The notes under the pieces: model-generated
The model's database searches: none
Told to the model about the DNA's origin: nothing
Seen by the model: only the letters and a program-made list of their open reading frames with translations
Part shown: positions 34,416 to 44,895 of the stretch, piece after piece
Numbering within the stretch: the stretch's first letter is position 1
How the letters are laid out: each line of letters begins with the position of its first letter
Position numbers and translations under genes: made by a program
Source: Verrucomicrobiota bacterium
GTDB taxonomy: Bacteria; Verrucomicrobiota; Verrucomicrobiia; Limisphaerales; JADJPG01
Assembly (NCBI GenBank): GCA_016713365.1
Contig: JADJPG010000035.1
Location: forward strand, 12,406-76,405
DNA: 64,000 bases
Reading direction: 5' to 3'

Positions 34416-36227
34416 TCAGGCCGGTTTCGTTTCGCCGCGGTACTTGTAGCGCGTGGCGATGAGGCTGAAAATGACGGCGACGATGAACGTCAGTCCCGCA
34501 TAGAGCATGAACCGTCCGGCGCTTACCGACGCTTCCTGCGCGTTTGGGCCGGAGCCGGCAAGCAGTTTCGTGATGAAACTCACTAAGAGGTTCCCAAATG
34601 CCACGGCAAGGTACCAAAAGCCCATGATCGTACTTTTCATCGTCGCAGCAGCCTCCCTGAAGGCAAACTCCAGACCAGTCGTCGACACAAGAACTTCGGC
34701 GATGGTCAAGATGATGTAGGGTAATATCTGCCACAGGACGCTGAGTTGTGCGCCGGAGTCGATGCGTTGCTGCAACATGGCGACGACAACAAACGACAAC
34801 CCGGACAAAAAAATCCCGCAGGACATACGGCGAAGAGGAGTGACCAGGCTGCCAAGCATCGGATAGAGCCAGAGGGTCACCAACGGAACGAAGATTAGTA
34901 CGAGCAGTGGGTTGGCCGAGAGCATTTCTTCTGGTCCGATCCGATATAGTTTGGAAAGTTCGTCCGAAAAAACATCCTCCAGCAGGAGCCGATTCAATCG
35001 CTGCGATTCCGCAGGTGTCACTTCCCGCTTCAGCATTAAGGTGGCGTCAATGTTGACCTTCAAGTCCACAAAACGGTTGGTGTCGTGCAAAACTGGCCCG
35101 GCGATCAACTTATTGAACTCTTCAGCGATTACCTGACTGCGTTGCTGAACGGGCTGGTTCGTGTCTTGCACGATGGATCGGCTGTTTTGGGCAAACTGAT
35201 CCCAGATGTGCAGGGCAGCATAGTTGGTAAAGACGACAGAATTCGTTTTTGTGACCCGGGTCGAAGATGAATTCGTCCCGTAGATGAATACTTTTGCGAA
35301 CGCGTTTGGATCTTTGATGTCCTTGGGTGAGACTTGAACGACTTCCGAGGTGAAGCACGATTTCATCTTCTCCGCTTGCAGCACCCATGTCGAAAACGTT
35401 TGGTCAAATAGCGCTCAGAAGACTGGCAACAGCGCGAAAATCGATAGGATTGGGCCAAGAGACCTCGCTGCGTCCACATCCGTCGCGTTGAAATGTTTTA
35501 CCGCCGGTGACCAGAATGACTCTCCCGCGGTGCGTTGCCGGCGGTTCCTGAGAGCGAAGAAAAAGACCTTGAAGAAGCCGGCTGATTTGGAGGCGTTCGC
35601 AGGTGGCACCATGACGTAGTGTCGAGTTCCTAACCAAAAGATCAGCGTGGCGACGGCCATGAAGATTCCCGGCACGCCGAATGCCCAGCTGTAGCCCCAT
35701 TCTTTGCGAATCCAAGGGATGATGAGGAAGGCGAAGAAGGAGCCGAAATTGATCGAAAAGTAGAATGCCGCGTAGGCCTTCTGCATGAGATGCCCCTGGT
35801 CGGACTTGAACTGATCGCCCATGAACGCGGAGACGCACGGTTTGATGCCGCCGGACCCGAACGCAATCAAGCCGAGGCCGCTGTAGAGGCAAAGGAGCTT
35901 GCCGTCGATGCTAGGTATGAAGTCACTGAGAGCGAGCACTCCGTGGCCAACGCAGTAGGTAAGCGAGATCCAGAGAATCGTTTTGTAACGTCCAAGAAAT
36001 CGATCCGAGACCCAGGCACCGAGCACCGGCATGAAGTAGTTCACGAACCCGAAGATGTGGATGATGTTCGTGGCCTGATCTTTGGTCTGCATCAGCACGT
36101 TGGTGATGTAGAGGGCAAGGATTGCCTTCATCCCGTAGTAGCTGAAACGCTCGGCGGCTTCGTTGCCGACGATGTATTTGATCTGTGGAGGCCAGCGGTC
36201 GTTGCGGGTCGCGGATGGTGTACTCAT
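34416..36227 (-). pseudogene. POT-family peptide/proton symporter with an in-frame TGA
   Basis: 604 codons in one frame, interrupted only by TGA at codon 271 (35415-35417). Before it: NEAAERFSYYGMKAILALYI (the POT signature E-x-x-x-R), FGFVNYFMPVLGAWVSDRFLG, and YFSINFGSFFAFLIIPWI. The interrupted site reads ALLPVF-stop-ALFDQTFSTWVLQ; the family normally has PVFWALFDQ, so the stop replaces Trp (TGG to TGA). After it come six more helices, ending in VIFSLIATRYKYRG. TGA is used as a normal stop in this window, so recoding is unlikely. An insert of about 170 residues between helices, rich in N and T, looks natural for the long-loop POT group. Confidence 0.9.
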
Positions 36228-36338
36228 GCGTTCGGAATTGCGCCCGTTGAGTAACGGAAAGCCGGGGCGCGGGCGAGAACTTCTTTCAAACTCACCGTTG
36301 ATTCGGTGCGTGGATCGCCGTCAGGACAGGCGTTTCCC

Positions 36339-38237
36339 TCATGGCCCGTTCGTCACCGCGCCGCCGATCGGAACAGGAGAGGTCACCGCTTCGACTTGGT
36401 TCGTGGCTGGGTCTCCGTTGTTCATCCGTTTGGCTGGACCGTGCAGCGGCCAGAACACGGGCAGCAGCAGTAGTACGATCACCGTGAGAATTGCCGTGAG
36501 CGGCGCGCCGGTTTTCACGAAATCGCGGAAGGAATACTTGCCCGGCCCATAAACGAGAATGCACGACGGTTCAAAGGGCGTGATGAGTGAAACGGATGCG
36601 CCCAGCATGATGCCGATGGCGAAGGTGCGCTCGTTCGCGCCCAGCACGCGCGCCGTGTGCAGCGCCACGGGCAGGACCACCAGCGCGGCCGCGGCGTTCG
36701 ACATTGGTTGCGTGAGGATGATCGTCAGGATGACGAACCCGGCGAGGATCGCCATCACCCCGAACGGTTCGAGCAAGGAGACGATGCCGCTCGCGAGCAG
36801 TTCCGCGGCGCCGGTCTTCACCATCGCCGTGCCGAAGGCCGTCATACCGCCGATGAGGATCAACAGCCGCCAGTCGATGAATTGATACGTGCGCTCCACC
36901 GGCACGCAGCGACAGAGCAGCGTCGCGATCGCCGCGCCGAGAAACGCCAGCGACACGGGAACAATCTCGAATCCGCCGAGCAGCAGTGCGGCCAGGAAGA
37001 AGCCGGCGACGTAGTAGCCTTTCTTCGGTCGCAAGACACCGGAGCCCAGTTCCTGCAGGACGGCCAGCTCACGGCTGCGCTTGATGGACTGGAGACGATC
37101 CTTGTGTCCCTGGACGAGCAGGAGGTCGCCGACCTTGAGTTTGATGGACCCGATTTGTTCGCGCAGCGAACGGCCGCGCCGGTAAATTGCCAGCACCACC
37201 AGCCCTTGTTCCTGCTGGAAGTTCGCCTCGCGCAGCGTTCGGCCGACCAGCGCGGATTGTGGCGTGACGAGCGCCTCGGCCACCTTCAAGTCGTCGCTCT
37301 GCAGATCCTGATCGCCCAGACGCAGGTCGGCCTTGATCTCGATGCCTTCCGTGGTCTTTACCTTGATCAGGTTCTCCATGTTACCGGTGACGAGCAGCAC
37401 GTCGCCCAGGGCGATGGCGGTGTCGCTGTGCGGCGTGAGCGTTTGGTTGCCACGCACGATCTTCAAGACGCGGAAGTCGAGCTTCGCGAGGTCGGATTGA
37501 AATACCTTTTGCCCGATCAGCTGGGAGGACGGCATCACCACGATCTCGCTAAGGTAACTGCGAATCGCGAAGTCTTCCGTCAAGCTCTCCTCCGGGTTTG
37601 CGGGCAGGATGCGCCGGGCGACCAATAGCAGGTAGGCGATTCCCACGGTGACGAGGATGAGCCCGACCGGCGTGATCTCAAACAGACCGAGCGGGCGGAG
37701 GTTCTGGCCCGCGATGAAATTGCTCACCGCGATGTTGGTCGAAGTGCCGATCAGCGTGCAGGTGCCGCCGAGGATGGACGCGTAGGCCATCGGAATAAGC
37801 AGCTTCGACGGGCTGATCTTCGCGCGTTGCGCCAGGCCCATCACCGGTCCGACGAACATGGCCGTCACCACGGTGTTGTTCATGAAAGCCGAGAGCCCGC
37901 TGATCACGCTCGTGAGAACGATTAACAGGCGGTTTTCGCTGCCCGTGGCCACCTTCAACATGCGCGCGCCCAGCACATCCAGAACGCCGGTCTCCTGCAA
38001 CGCGCCGCTCAGAATGAAGATCGACGCCAGCATGATGATGATGTCGCTGCTGAAGCCGGCGAAGGCCTCCCGCGCTGTCAAAACGCCGCTGCCGATCAGC
38101 ACGAGCAGGAGAATTAGCGTGCTCAGGTCGACGGGAATGTTCTCGTTGGCGAAAAGAACAACTGCCACCACCAGCAGGGCGAGGACAACACCAATCTGCC
38201 ATCCGGCAGGCAACGTCATGGCCAAGAGGAAATCCAT
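36339..38237 (-). CDS. SLC13/DASS-family permease with two TrkA-C domains
   Basis: 632 residues. Membrane half 1 (FANENIPVDLSTLILLLVL ... FMNNTVVTAMFVGPVMGLA) and half 2 (GGMTAFGTAMVKTGAAELLA ... MSNAAAALVVLPVALHTA) are the repeated transport motifs of divalent anion symporters. Between them sit two RCK/TrkA-C ligand-binding domains (IVVMPSSQLIGQKVFQSDLA; ALVTPQSALVGRTLREANF). Likely substrates are sulfate or dicarboxylates; the sequence does not decide. The 111-base gap to the POT gene holds nothing clear. Confidence 0.93.
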   Translation of the reverse strand: MDFLLAMTLPAGWQIGVVLALLVVAVVLFANENIPVDLSTLILLLVLIGSGVLTAREAFAGFSSDIIIMLASIFILSGALQETGVLDVLGARMLKVATGSENRLLIVLTSVISGLSAFMNNTVVTAMFVGPVMGLAQRAKISPSKLLIPMAYASILGGTCTLIGTSTNIAVSNFIAGQNLRPLGLFEITPVGLILVTVGIAYLLLVARRILPANPEESLTEDFAIRSYLSEIVVMPSSQLIGQKVFQSDLAKLDFRVLKIVRGNQTLTPHSDTAIALGDVLLVTGNMENLIKVKTTEGIEIKADLRLGDQDLQSDDLKVAEALVTPQSALVGRTLREANFQQEQGLVVLAIYRRGRSLREQIGSIKLKVGDLLLVQGHKDRLQSIKRSRELAVLQELGSGVLRPKKGYYVAGFFLAALLLGGFEIVPVSLAFLGAAIATLLCRCVPVERTYQFIDWRLLILIGGMTAFGTAMVKTGAAELLASGIVSLLEPFGVMAILAGFVILTIILTQPMSNAAAALVVLPVALHTARVLGANERTFAIGIMLGASVSLITPFEPSCILVYGPGKYSFRDFVKTGAPLTAILTVIVLLLLPVFWPLHGPAKRMNNGDPATNQVEAVTSPVPIGGAVTNGP

Positions 38238-38484
38238 TCGCGATTACTATGGAGAGACACGGCTCGTGGTGGCAAGGGGAACTCAGGAATGAAGCGCGAA
38301 AAACGATTGGAACCACATGCCAACTAAACCTTTCGCCTCGCCTGCCGTTCTATTCATCGAAGCAGATGGAACGAATCATCCGACGTCTCCGCAGTCACGG
38401 GTTCGGCATTGCCAACCTCGTCCGGCTGCATGAACCTTTCACCCAGCAGGCCGTCCACAGCGGCCTTATTGCCCAATCCGCGCC

Positions 38485-41400
38485 ATGCAACCATTGGTCA
38501 TGACCCCCGGGCCGGGCGAACGCCTCGTGCGTTTCGTCGGCGATCAGCTTTCCTTTCGTCTTCACATGGGCGGGTCGCTTCCCTCCGGCTGGCAGGCCCG
38601 GTTGCGCACCAACCTCGGTCGCGGTGACACGCTCCGTCGCGAAATCATCCACGCCCAGACCGGCCAGTTGAAACTCGCCAACGCCTCCTGGCGCGACGTG
38701 CCGATGACGCCGCACGATGGTGGCTGGTCGATTTCGTTCTCGCTCACGGAAGTCGGTTTCTTTAAGGCCAAGGCGTACGCCATCGATTCGCACGGACGCC
38801 AGCACTGGCCGCACGGACCTGACTTCGGCGTGAGCGTTCATCCGAACGCCTATCGCACGGCGAACACAATCTACTGCGCCTTTCCGCGGATGTTCGGTCC
38901 CACGCGCACTGCGTTGACCACGGTGGATGAAAAGCGCGATGCGATTCTCAAGACGCTCGACAACGACGGCTACGCGGTGATTCCGCCGAGCGGCAAGCTG
39001 CGTGACGTGATCGAGTATCTCCCCCACATCGTCGACACGCTCGGCTGCCAGATTCTTCACCTACTGCCCGTCAGTCCCACGCCGACCACTTACGCGCGGT
39101 TCGGGCGTTTCGGCAGTCCCTACGCCGTTCAAGATTTGCTCGCGATCGATCCCGCGCTCGTCGTTTTCGACAAACGCACCACGGGCGTTGATCAGTTCCG
39201 TGAACTCACCTACGCCACGCACTCCCGCGGCGCGAAAGTCTTCCTCGACGTCGTCATCAACCACACCGGCTGGGGCTCGACGTTGCAGGAGAATCATCCC
39301 GAATGGTACGTGCGCGACGAGAAGGGATCGTTCGTTTCCCCCGGCGCGTGGGGAACGGTCTGGGAAGATCTCGCCGAGCTCGACCACAGCAATCCCGCGC
39401 TCTGGGAACACATCGCCGACGTCTTCCTCGAATGGTGCCGCCGCGGCGTCGATGGTTTCCGCTGTGACGCCGGCTACAAAATTCCCGTTCCCGCGTGGCG
39501 TTACATTACCGCGCGTGTGCAACAGGAATTCCCCGACACCATCTTCCTGCTCGAAGGTCTCGGTGGTTCGTGGGAAGCGACGGAGAACTTGCTCACCGAA
39601 GGCGCCATGCAATGGGCCTACTCCGAGCTGTTCCAGAATTACTCCCGTCATGAAATCTCGGGCTACCTCGACTACGCCCTGAAGCAAAGCCGCCGCGTTG
39701 GCCTCTACGCGCACTATAGCGAAACGCATGACAACGATCGTCTCGCGAAGATGGGCCGCGAATGGTCGCTCCTGCGCAACCGCCTCTGCGCGCTTTCCAG
39801 CGTGAGCGGCGCGTTCGGCTTCACCTGCGGCGTTGAATGGCTCGCGCCGGAGAAGTTGAACGTGCATTCCAGCCGCGGTCTGGCCTGGGGCAACGAGGAA
39901 AACATCGTGCCCGAGCTGGCGCGATTGAACCGCCTGCTGACCGACCATCCCTGTTTCTTCGACAACGCCACGCTCACGCGCCTGAGCTCCGAGGATGACT
40001 ACGTTTACGCCATCAGCCGCATTTCCGGCGAAGCGCTCGACCGAGTGCTCGTGCTCGTCAACACCGACCTCAACACGCCACGCGCCGTCTTTATTGAACG
40101 CAAAGTCTACGAAGCGCTCGGCTCGCCGAAGATTGATCTGCTGGGCCAATCCGCGCCGGTCATCAAGGAAACGCCCGATCACAAGGTCGAGTTTCTCCTG
40201 CAAGGCGGGGAATGCTTCTGCCTCGCCCCCGCGCTCGTGCCCAAGGGCCTGAGCGGCGACCGCTATCGCGAAGCTCACGCGCAATCCGCGTGGGCCATTA
40301 CGATGATCAGCCGGCGCATTGCCGTGCGCGACATCAGCCCGTTCGACTGGCAGAAGATGGCGGCGCTCGTTGAAGCGGGTCCGCGCGATTTCCTCACCGC
40401 CGTCAGCAATCTCGATCACAGCCTTGTCAAAGAGGATGTCCTTGGCGCGTTGCAGAAGGCGCGCGATCAAAGCCACTTTCCGCCCGTGGTCACCTGGGAT
40501 TTGCCCTCCGCCCGCCGCATCACCGTGGTGCCACGCGAGCACTGGCTGTTGATCAAAGACGATGCACCATTCCGCGCTGCGTTGAAGACCGCTGATGGTG
40601 CTCCCGCGCAACATGTGTCCTCGATTCGCGTTGGCGAATGCCATATCGCCGCGTTCATTCCTGGCCAGGCCGCGGGCGATGCGGAGTTAAATCTCGAACG
40701 CTACGCGACGGGTCAGCCGCACGTGACCGCCCAACTCCGCGTGGTGGGCGAGACCGTGACCAAAACTTCCAACGCCGCCGATCTGTCTCAAGCCATCGTC
40801 CTGCTCACGAACAACCGTGGCGGCATGGCTCGTCTCGGCGTGGATCTCGGCCGCGTTCAATCCAAGTACGACTGTCTGCTCGGCGCGAATTTGCATCCGA
40901 CCGTTCCGGTGGACCGCCATGTATTCGCCAAGCGCGTGCGAGCATGGGTGAATGCCGACGGGTTCATCACGCCGCTCGATGCGCATAATTTAATCGAGTT
41001 TACGCCGGGCCCGCCCGCGCGCTGGCGGTTTGTTGCCAGTGCCGGGAATGATCGCGCTGTGGAGATCGTTCTGACCGCCGACATGCTCGATGGGCAGAAC
41101 TCCACCGTGCTTCATTTCGAGCGCCCGGAATCTGCCGTTCCCTTCGGCCACGATCTCACGCCGGACTGTCACGTTTCCCTCACGATTCGCGTCGACATCG
41201 AGGATCGGAATTTCCACAGCGAGACGCATCACAATGCCGGCTCGGAACACCATTTCCAGGCGCACACACGACCGTTGGCGAACCGGGCAGGCTTCGAGTT
41301 CGCGCCGTCGCTCGACCGCCATCTGCGAGTCTTCGCCGACAGTGGCACGTTTCATCCGCAGCCGGAATGGAGCCTCGGTGTCGCTCACCCGATTGAAGCC

Positions 41401-42816
41401 ACTCGCGGCCAGGCCGGTCACGGCGATGCGTTCAGTCCTGGTTGGTTTGACCTGCCGCTGGCCAAAGGAAAACCGGTCACGCTCACCGCAACTTCCGAAG
41501 CCATCGATCCGACGGCGGCCGAGGTTTCCAGCTTCGTCATTAAACGCCGCGCGCTCACGGAAGGAGCCCTGTCCAAGGCGAAGGTTTCGCAGCACGACAC
41601 TTTTGCCCGTCAGCTCGCGCTGGCCGTGCAGGCCTTCGTGGTGCAACGCGCCGACGGCAAAACCGTCATCGCCGGCTACCCATGGTTCCTCGATTGGGGC
41701 CGCGATTCGCTCATCGCCGCGCGCGGTCTGCTCGCCGCGGGCATGACGGACGAAGTGAAGCAACTGCTCACTGTGTTTGGGCGGTTCGAAGACCGCGGGA
41801 CGTTGCCGAACATCATTCACGGCGAGGACGCCTCGAATCGTGACACCAGCGACGCGCCGCTGTGGTACGGCGTCGTCTGCGAGGAACTTGCCGCCCGCGA
41901 TGGTTCGCTTTACGCGACGACGGTCGATTCGCGGGGTCGCAAGATCGCGGACATCCTGCGGGCGATTGCGACGGGTTATCGCGACGGCACGCCCAACGGC
42001 ATTCGCATGGACGCCGAGTCCGGCCTGATTTGGAGCCCGAGCCATTTCACGTGGATGGACACCAACTATCCCGCCGGCACGCCACGCGAAGGTTATCCAG
42101 TCGAGATTCAGGCGCTGTGGATTCGGCTGCTCCGTCAGCTGGATCGCATCAACGCACCGTCCAGCGGCGAGTCGTGGTCGGCGCTGGCGCAGCGTGCTGA
42201 AACGTCGTTCCTCAAATTCTTCTGGCTCGAGGATCGCGGGTATCTCTCGGATCTGCTCATCGCACGCCACGGCCAATCGGCTGCGCATGCGACTGTCGAC
42301 AACGCCCTGCGTTCAAACTGTCTGATCGCCGTCGCGCTCGGATTGATCACGGGTGACCGCGCGCAACGCTGCGCCGATGCCGCTTTGCATTACCTCGTGG
42401 TGCCTGGGGCGCTGCGTTCGCTCGCGCCCTTGCCCGTCACGCCGCATCTCCCGGTTCACGCGCAACACGGTCAGCTGCTGAACAATCCCGCGGAACCTTA
42501 CTGGGGTCGCTACGAAGGCGACGAAGATACACGCCGCAAGCCGGCGTATCACAACGGCACCGCGTGGACATGGACGTTCCCGATCTTCTGCGAAGCGCTC
42601 GCTGTCGCGTGGAATTTCAGTCCCGCATCGGTGGCCGCTGCGAAGCACTATCTCGCCAGCATGGAGCGCCTGTTGAACGAGGGTTGTCTTGGCCAGCTCC
42701 CGGAGATCACGGATGGCGATGCGCCGCACACGCAGCGTGGTTGCGACGCGCAGGCGTGGGGAGCAAGCGAGGCGCTGCGCGTCTGGAAGCTGCTCAATCA
42801 TGCCGCCGCGAACTGA
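38485..42816 (+). CDS. AGL-like glycogen debranching enzyme, GH13 and GH133 domains in one chain
   Basis: 1443 residues. N-terminal beta-sandwich, then a GH13 barrel: DVVINHTG (region I, ~255), DGFRCDAG with nucleophile Asp328, EGLGG with Glu357, and SETHDND with Asp416. After a linker, the C-terminal (alpha/alpha) barrel typical of amylo-alpha-1,6-glucosidase starts near residue 1040: YPWFLDWGRDSLIAARGLL, SDAPLWYGVVCEEL and YHNGTAWTWTFPIFCEAL. This is the layout of eukaryotic debranching enzyme, where the first domain moves maltotriosyl groups and the second removes the branch glucose. The start MQPLV at 38485 could instead be the ATG at 38500. It overlaps the GDPD gene by 17 bases. Confidence 0.92.
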   Translation: MQPLVMTPGPGERLVRFVGDQLSFRLHMGGSLPSGWQARLRTNLGRGDTLRREIIHAQTGQLKLANASWRDVPMTPHDGGWSISFSLTEVGFFKAKAYAIDSHGRQHWPHGPDFGVSVHPNAYRTANTIYCAFPRMFGPTRTALTTVDEKRDAILKTLDNDGYAVIPPSGKLRDVIEYLPHIVDTLGCQILHLLPVSPTPTTYARFGRFGSPYAVQDLLAIDPALVVFDKRTTGVDQFRELTYATHSRGAKVFLDVVINHTGWGSTLQENHPEWYVRDEKGSFVSPGAWGTVWEDLAELDHSNPALWEHIADVFLEWCRRGVDGFRCDAGYKIPVPAWRYITARVQQEFPDTIFLLEGLGGSWEATENLLTEGAMQWAYSELFQNYSRHEISGYLDYALKQSRRVGLYAHYSETHDNDRLAKMGREWSLLRNRLCALSSVSGAFGFTCGVEWLAPEKLNVHSSRGLAWGNEENIVPELARLNRLLTDHPCFFDNATLTRLSSEDDYVYAISRISGEALDRVLVLVNTDLNTPRAVFIERKVYEALGSPKIDLLGQSAPVIKETPDHKVEFLLQGGECFCLAPALVPKGLSGDRYREAHAQSAWAITMISRRIAVRDISPFDWQKMAALVEAGPRDFLTAVSNLDHSLVKEDVLGALQKARDQSHFPPVVTWDLPSARRITVVPREHWLLIKDDAPFRAALKTADGAPAQHVSSIRVGECHIAAFIPGQAAGDAELNLERYATGQPHVTAQLRVVGETVTKTSNAADLSQAIVLLTNNRGGMARLGVDLGRVQSKYDCLLGANLHPTVPVDRHVFAKRVRAWVNADGFITPLDAHNLIEFTPGPPARWRFVASAGNDRAVEIVLTADMLDGQNSTVLHFERPESAVPFGHDLTPDCHVSLTIRVDIEDRNFHSETHHNAGSEHHFQAHTRPLANRAGFEFAPSLDRHLRVFADSGTFHPQPEWSLGVAHPIEATRGQAGHGDAFSPGWFDLPLAKGKPVTLTATSEAIDPTAAEVSSFVIKRRALTEGALSKAKVSQHDTFARQLALAVQAFVVQRADGKTVIAGYPWFLDWGRDSLIAARGLLAAGMTDEVKQLLTVFGRFEDRGTLPNIIHGEDASNRDTSDAPLWYGVVCEELAARDGSLYATTVDSRGRKIADILRAIATGYRDGTPNGIRMDAESGLIWSPSHFTWMDTNYPAGTPREGYPVEIQALWIRLLRQLDRINAPSSGESWSALAQRAETSFLKFFWLEDRGYLSDLLIARHGQSAAHATVDNALRSNCLIAVALGLITGDRAQRCADAALHYLVVPGALRSLAPLPVTPHLPVHAQHGQLLNNPAEPYWGRYEGDEDTRRKPAYHNGTAWTWTFPIFCEALAVAWNFSPASVAAAKHYLASMERLLNEGCLGQLPEITDGDAPHTQRGCDAQAWGASEALRVWKLLNHAAAN

Positions 42817-43567
42817 AATCATCGCGCATCGCGGCGCGTCGTTCGATGCGCCGGAGAACACGCTCGCTTCCATAAACCTCGGGTGGGCGCAGGGTGCCGA
42901 TGCGGTGGAGATCGACGTTCACTTCTCGAAGGATGGCTACATCGTCGTGATCCACGACGACAACACGCGGAAGACCGCCGGCGTTCGACGGAAGGTTTCT
43001 TCGCAGACATTCTCGGAGCTGAAGGCGCTCGACGTGGGGAGTTGGAAGAGCCCGAAGTTCAAAGGCGAGACGATCCCGACGCTCGCTGAAGCCTTCGCCA
43101 CGATTCCGCGCGGCAAGCGGATGTTCGTAGAGATAAAATGTAGCGCCGAATGCGTCGAGGGATTCGCGGAAGACTTTCGCCGCTCCAAGCTGAAGGCGAA
43201 TCAGGTCATTCCGATCGGTTTCTCGCTTCCGACAATGAGGCAGTTGAAACAGGCGGTGCCCGAACTGGAGGTCTGCTGGATCGTCGAGTTCAAGCGCACA
43301 CTTCGCGGTTGGTCGCCGAGGGCGGAGCGTCTCATCGAGCAGGTCGCGGATGCGGGACTCGACGGACTTGATGTCAGTGGCAAAGGGCCGGTCGATGCCG
43401 GGTTCGCTGCGAAGGTCCATCAAGCCGGCCACAAGCTCTACATTTGGACCGTCGACGCCCCGGAGAAAGCGCGGGAGCTGATCGCGGCCGGCGTGAATGG
43501 GATTACCACGAACAAGCCGGGGTGGCTCCGCGCTCAGCTGGAGTTGTCGCCGACGGGGCCTCTGTAA
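42800..43567 (+). CDS. Glycerophosphodiester phosphodiesterase
   Basis: 255 residues; the ATG at 42800 begins MPPRTEIIAHRGASFDAPENTLAS, the GDPD catalytic opening (HRG, PENT). AVEIDVHFSKDGYIVVIHDD supplies metal ligands and the second His; FVEIKCSAECVEGF and VNGITTNKPGWL complete the barrel. No signal peptide, so cytoplasmic. Hydrolyses glycerophosphodiesters to glycerol 3-phosphate. The overlap with the debranching gene suggests co-transcription. Confidence 0.94.
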   Translation: MPPRTEIIAHRGASFDAPENTLASINLGWAQGADAVEIDVHFSKDGYIVVIHDDNTRKTAGVRRKVSSQTFSELKALDVGSWKSPKFKGETIPTLAEAFATIPRGKRMFVEIKCSAECVEGFAEDFRRSKLKANQVIPIGFSLPTMRQLKQAVPELEVCWIVEFKRTLRGWSPRAERLIEQVADAGLDGLDVSGKGPVDAGFAAKVHQAGHKLYIWTVDAPEKARELIAAGVNGITTNKPGWLRAQLELSPTGPL

Positions 43568-43680
43568 GTCGCTGCCGCGCAGGGTTTCGTGCAGCGGCCT
43601 GCCAAAACCTTCGGTCACCTACAAATTTCCGGAGTTTTCTCACTTCACACCCCCGTGCATCGGCGTAGTTTAGCGGCACT

Positions 43681-44877
43681 ATGAAAACGCAGTTCCGGCC
43701 GTGGCTTGCCCTCATGCTCTGTTTTTCCCTCCTCTGCGGTGGCGTCGCGAGCGCGGCGGAGAGCGGCAAGTCTTCGAGCAAGTCATCCAGCAAAGCCACA
43801 CCCGGACTCGAAGCTGCCCAGGCGATCTCCACCATCACCGGCGTCGCCATCTCCCCGCTGCTCGGCGTGAGCGGCGTGGGCGCATGGAAGTATTTCAAGA
43901 CCGCTCCAGAGAACCGCGCGAAGCTTGCCTGGTACGCGCAACCGTGGTTCTGGGTTCCGGCGCTCTTGCTCGTGGCCGTCGCGTTTGTGAAAGACACGTT
44001 CGGAACTGTGCTTCCCACCGCCGTGAAGAAGCCGTTCGACGTCGCGGAAGCGATCGAGAACAAAGTCAGCGGCCTCGTCGCCGCCGGTGCGTTTGTCCCG
44101 CTCATCGCCGCGATCTTTGGCTCGCTGGGTGGCGATGACAGCGCGCTCTACGGCGACGCCGGTCTGGCCATCGTCAACGTCTCCGCGCTGCTCAACGTCC
44201 TCACCATCCCGTTCGCCATCGCGGCGTTTGTCGTCGTCTGGATGGTTTCCCACGTCATCAACGTGCTGATCATTATCAGCCCGTTTACCACCGTGGACGC
44301 CGCCCTGAAATCCTTCCGCGCCTTCATGCTTTCCACCGTCGCCGGAACGGCGTTCATCGACCCGTATGTCGGCGCCATCTGGTCGCTCATCATCGTTGCC
44401 GTGTGCTGGTTCTTCGCGGGCTGGGCGTTCCGCATGATGACCTTCGGCACCGTGTTCACCTGGGACCTGGTTTCGTTCCGCAGCAGCCGTTTCAAGGTCG
44501 ACCCGGCGGCGAACTGGGCGTTCACCGCGCGCGAGATCGACAAGGCCCCGATTCGCACTTACGGAAAACTCGCCCGCGGTCCGGAGGGTGAACTGACCCT
44601 GACCTACCGCCCGTGGCTGTTCCTCCCGAAGCGCTCCGTGACCCTTCCGGCCGGTCAATACGCCGTCGGCAAGGGACTGTTTTACTCCGAGATCATCAAG
44701 ATCGAAGGCGACGACACTACAACAACCGTTACGCTGCCGCCGCGCTTCCGTTCGCATGAAGAAGAGCTGAGCTCAGTTTACCTGCTCAGCGGTGTGCAAG
44801 ACGTCGGCGTGGTGAAGGGGCTCAAGGCGGTTTGGAACTGGATGACGGGGAAAGAGACGGCGGCTGCTATTGCCTGA
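43681..44877 (+). CDS. Multi-spanning membrane protein with signal peptide, unknown function
   Basis: 398 residues. Signal peptide (ALMLCFSLLCGGVASAAE), a Ser/Lys linker, then about five or six membrane helices (WFWVPALLLVAVAFV, VSALLNVLTIPFAIAAFVVVWM, AIWSLIIVAVCWFFAGWAF). The C-terminal ~120 residues are soluble, with beta character (LTLTYRPWLFLPKRSVTLPAGQ ... TTTTVTLPPRF). No known family recognised. The YRPWLFLPKR segment suggests a small folded domain on one membrane face. Two small membrane ORFs follow. Confidence 0.85.
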   Translation: MKTQFRPWLALMLCFSLLCGGVASAAESGKSSSKSSSKATPGLEAAQAISTITGVAISPLLGVSGVGAWKYFKTAPENRAKLAWYAQPWFWVPALLLVAVAFVKDTFGTVLPTAVKKPFDVAEAIENKVSGLVAAGAFVPLIAAIFGSLGGDDSALYGDAGLAIVNVSALLNVLTIPFAIAAFVVVWMVSHVINVLIIISPFTTVDAALKSFRAFMLSTVAGTAFIDPYVGAIWSLIIVAVCWFFAGWAFRMMTFGTVFTWDLVSFRSSRFKVDPAANWAFTAREIDKAPIRTYGKLARGPEGELTLTYRPWLFLPKRSVTLPAGQYAVGKGLFYSEIIKIEGDDTTTTVTLPPRFRSHEEELSSVYLLSGVQDVGVVKGLKAVWNWMTGKETAAAIA

Positions 44878-44895
44878 CCTCCGATTTCGAGGTGC

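Noticed and set aside
35415..35417. TGA read as Trp or selenocysteine in the POT gene
   Set aside because: TGA is an ordinary stop elsewhere in the window (for example in ATGA overlaps at 4783, 7407, 8654 and 12624). The site is a Trp position with no selenocysteine context.
40990..42288. Long minus-strand ORFs opposite the debranching enzyme (also 39061-40644)
   Set aside because: Shadows; the opposite frame has complete GH13 and GH133 motifs.
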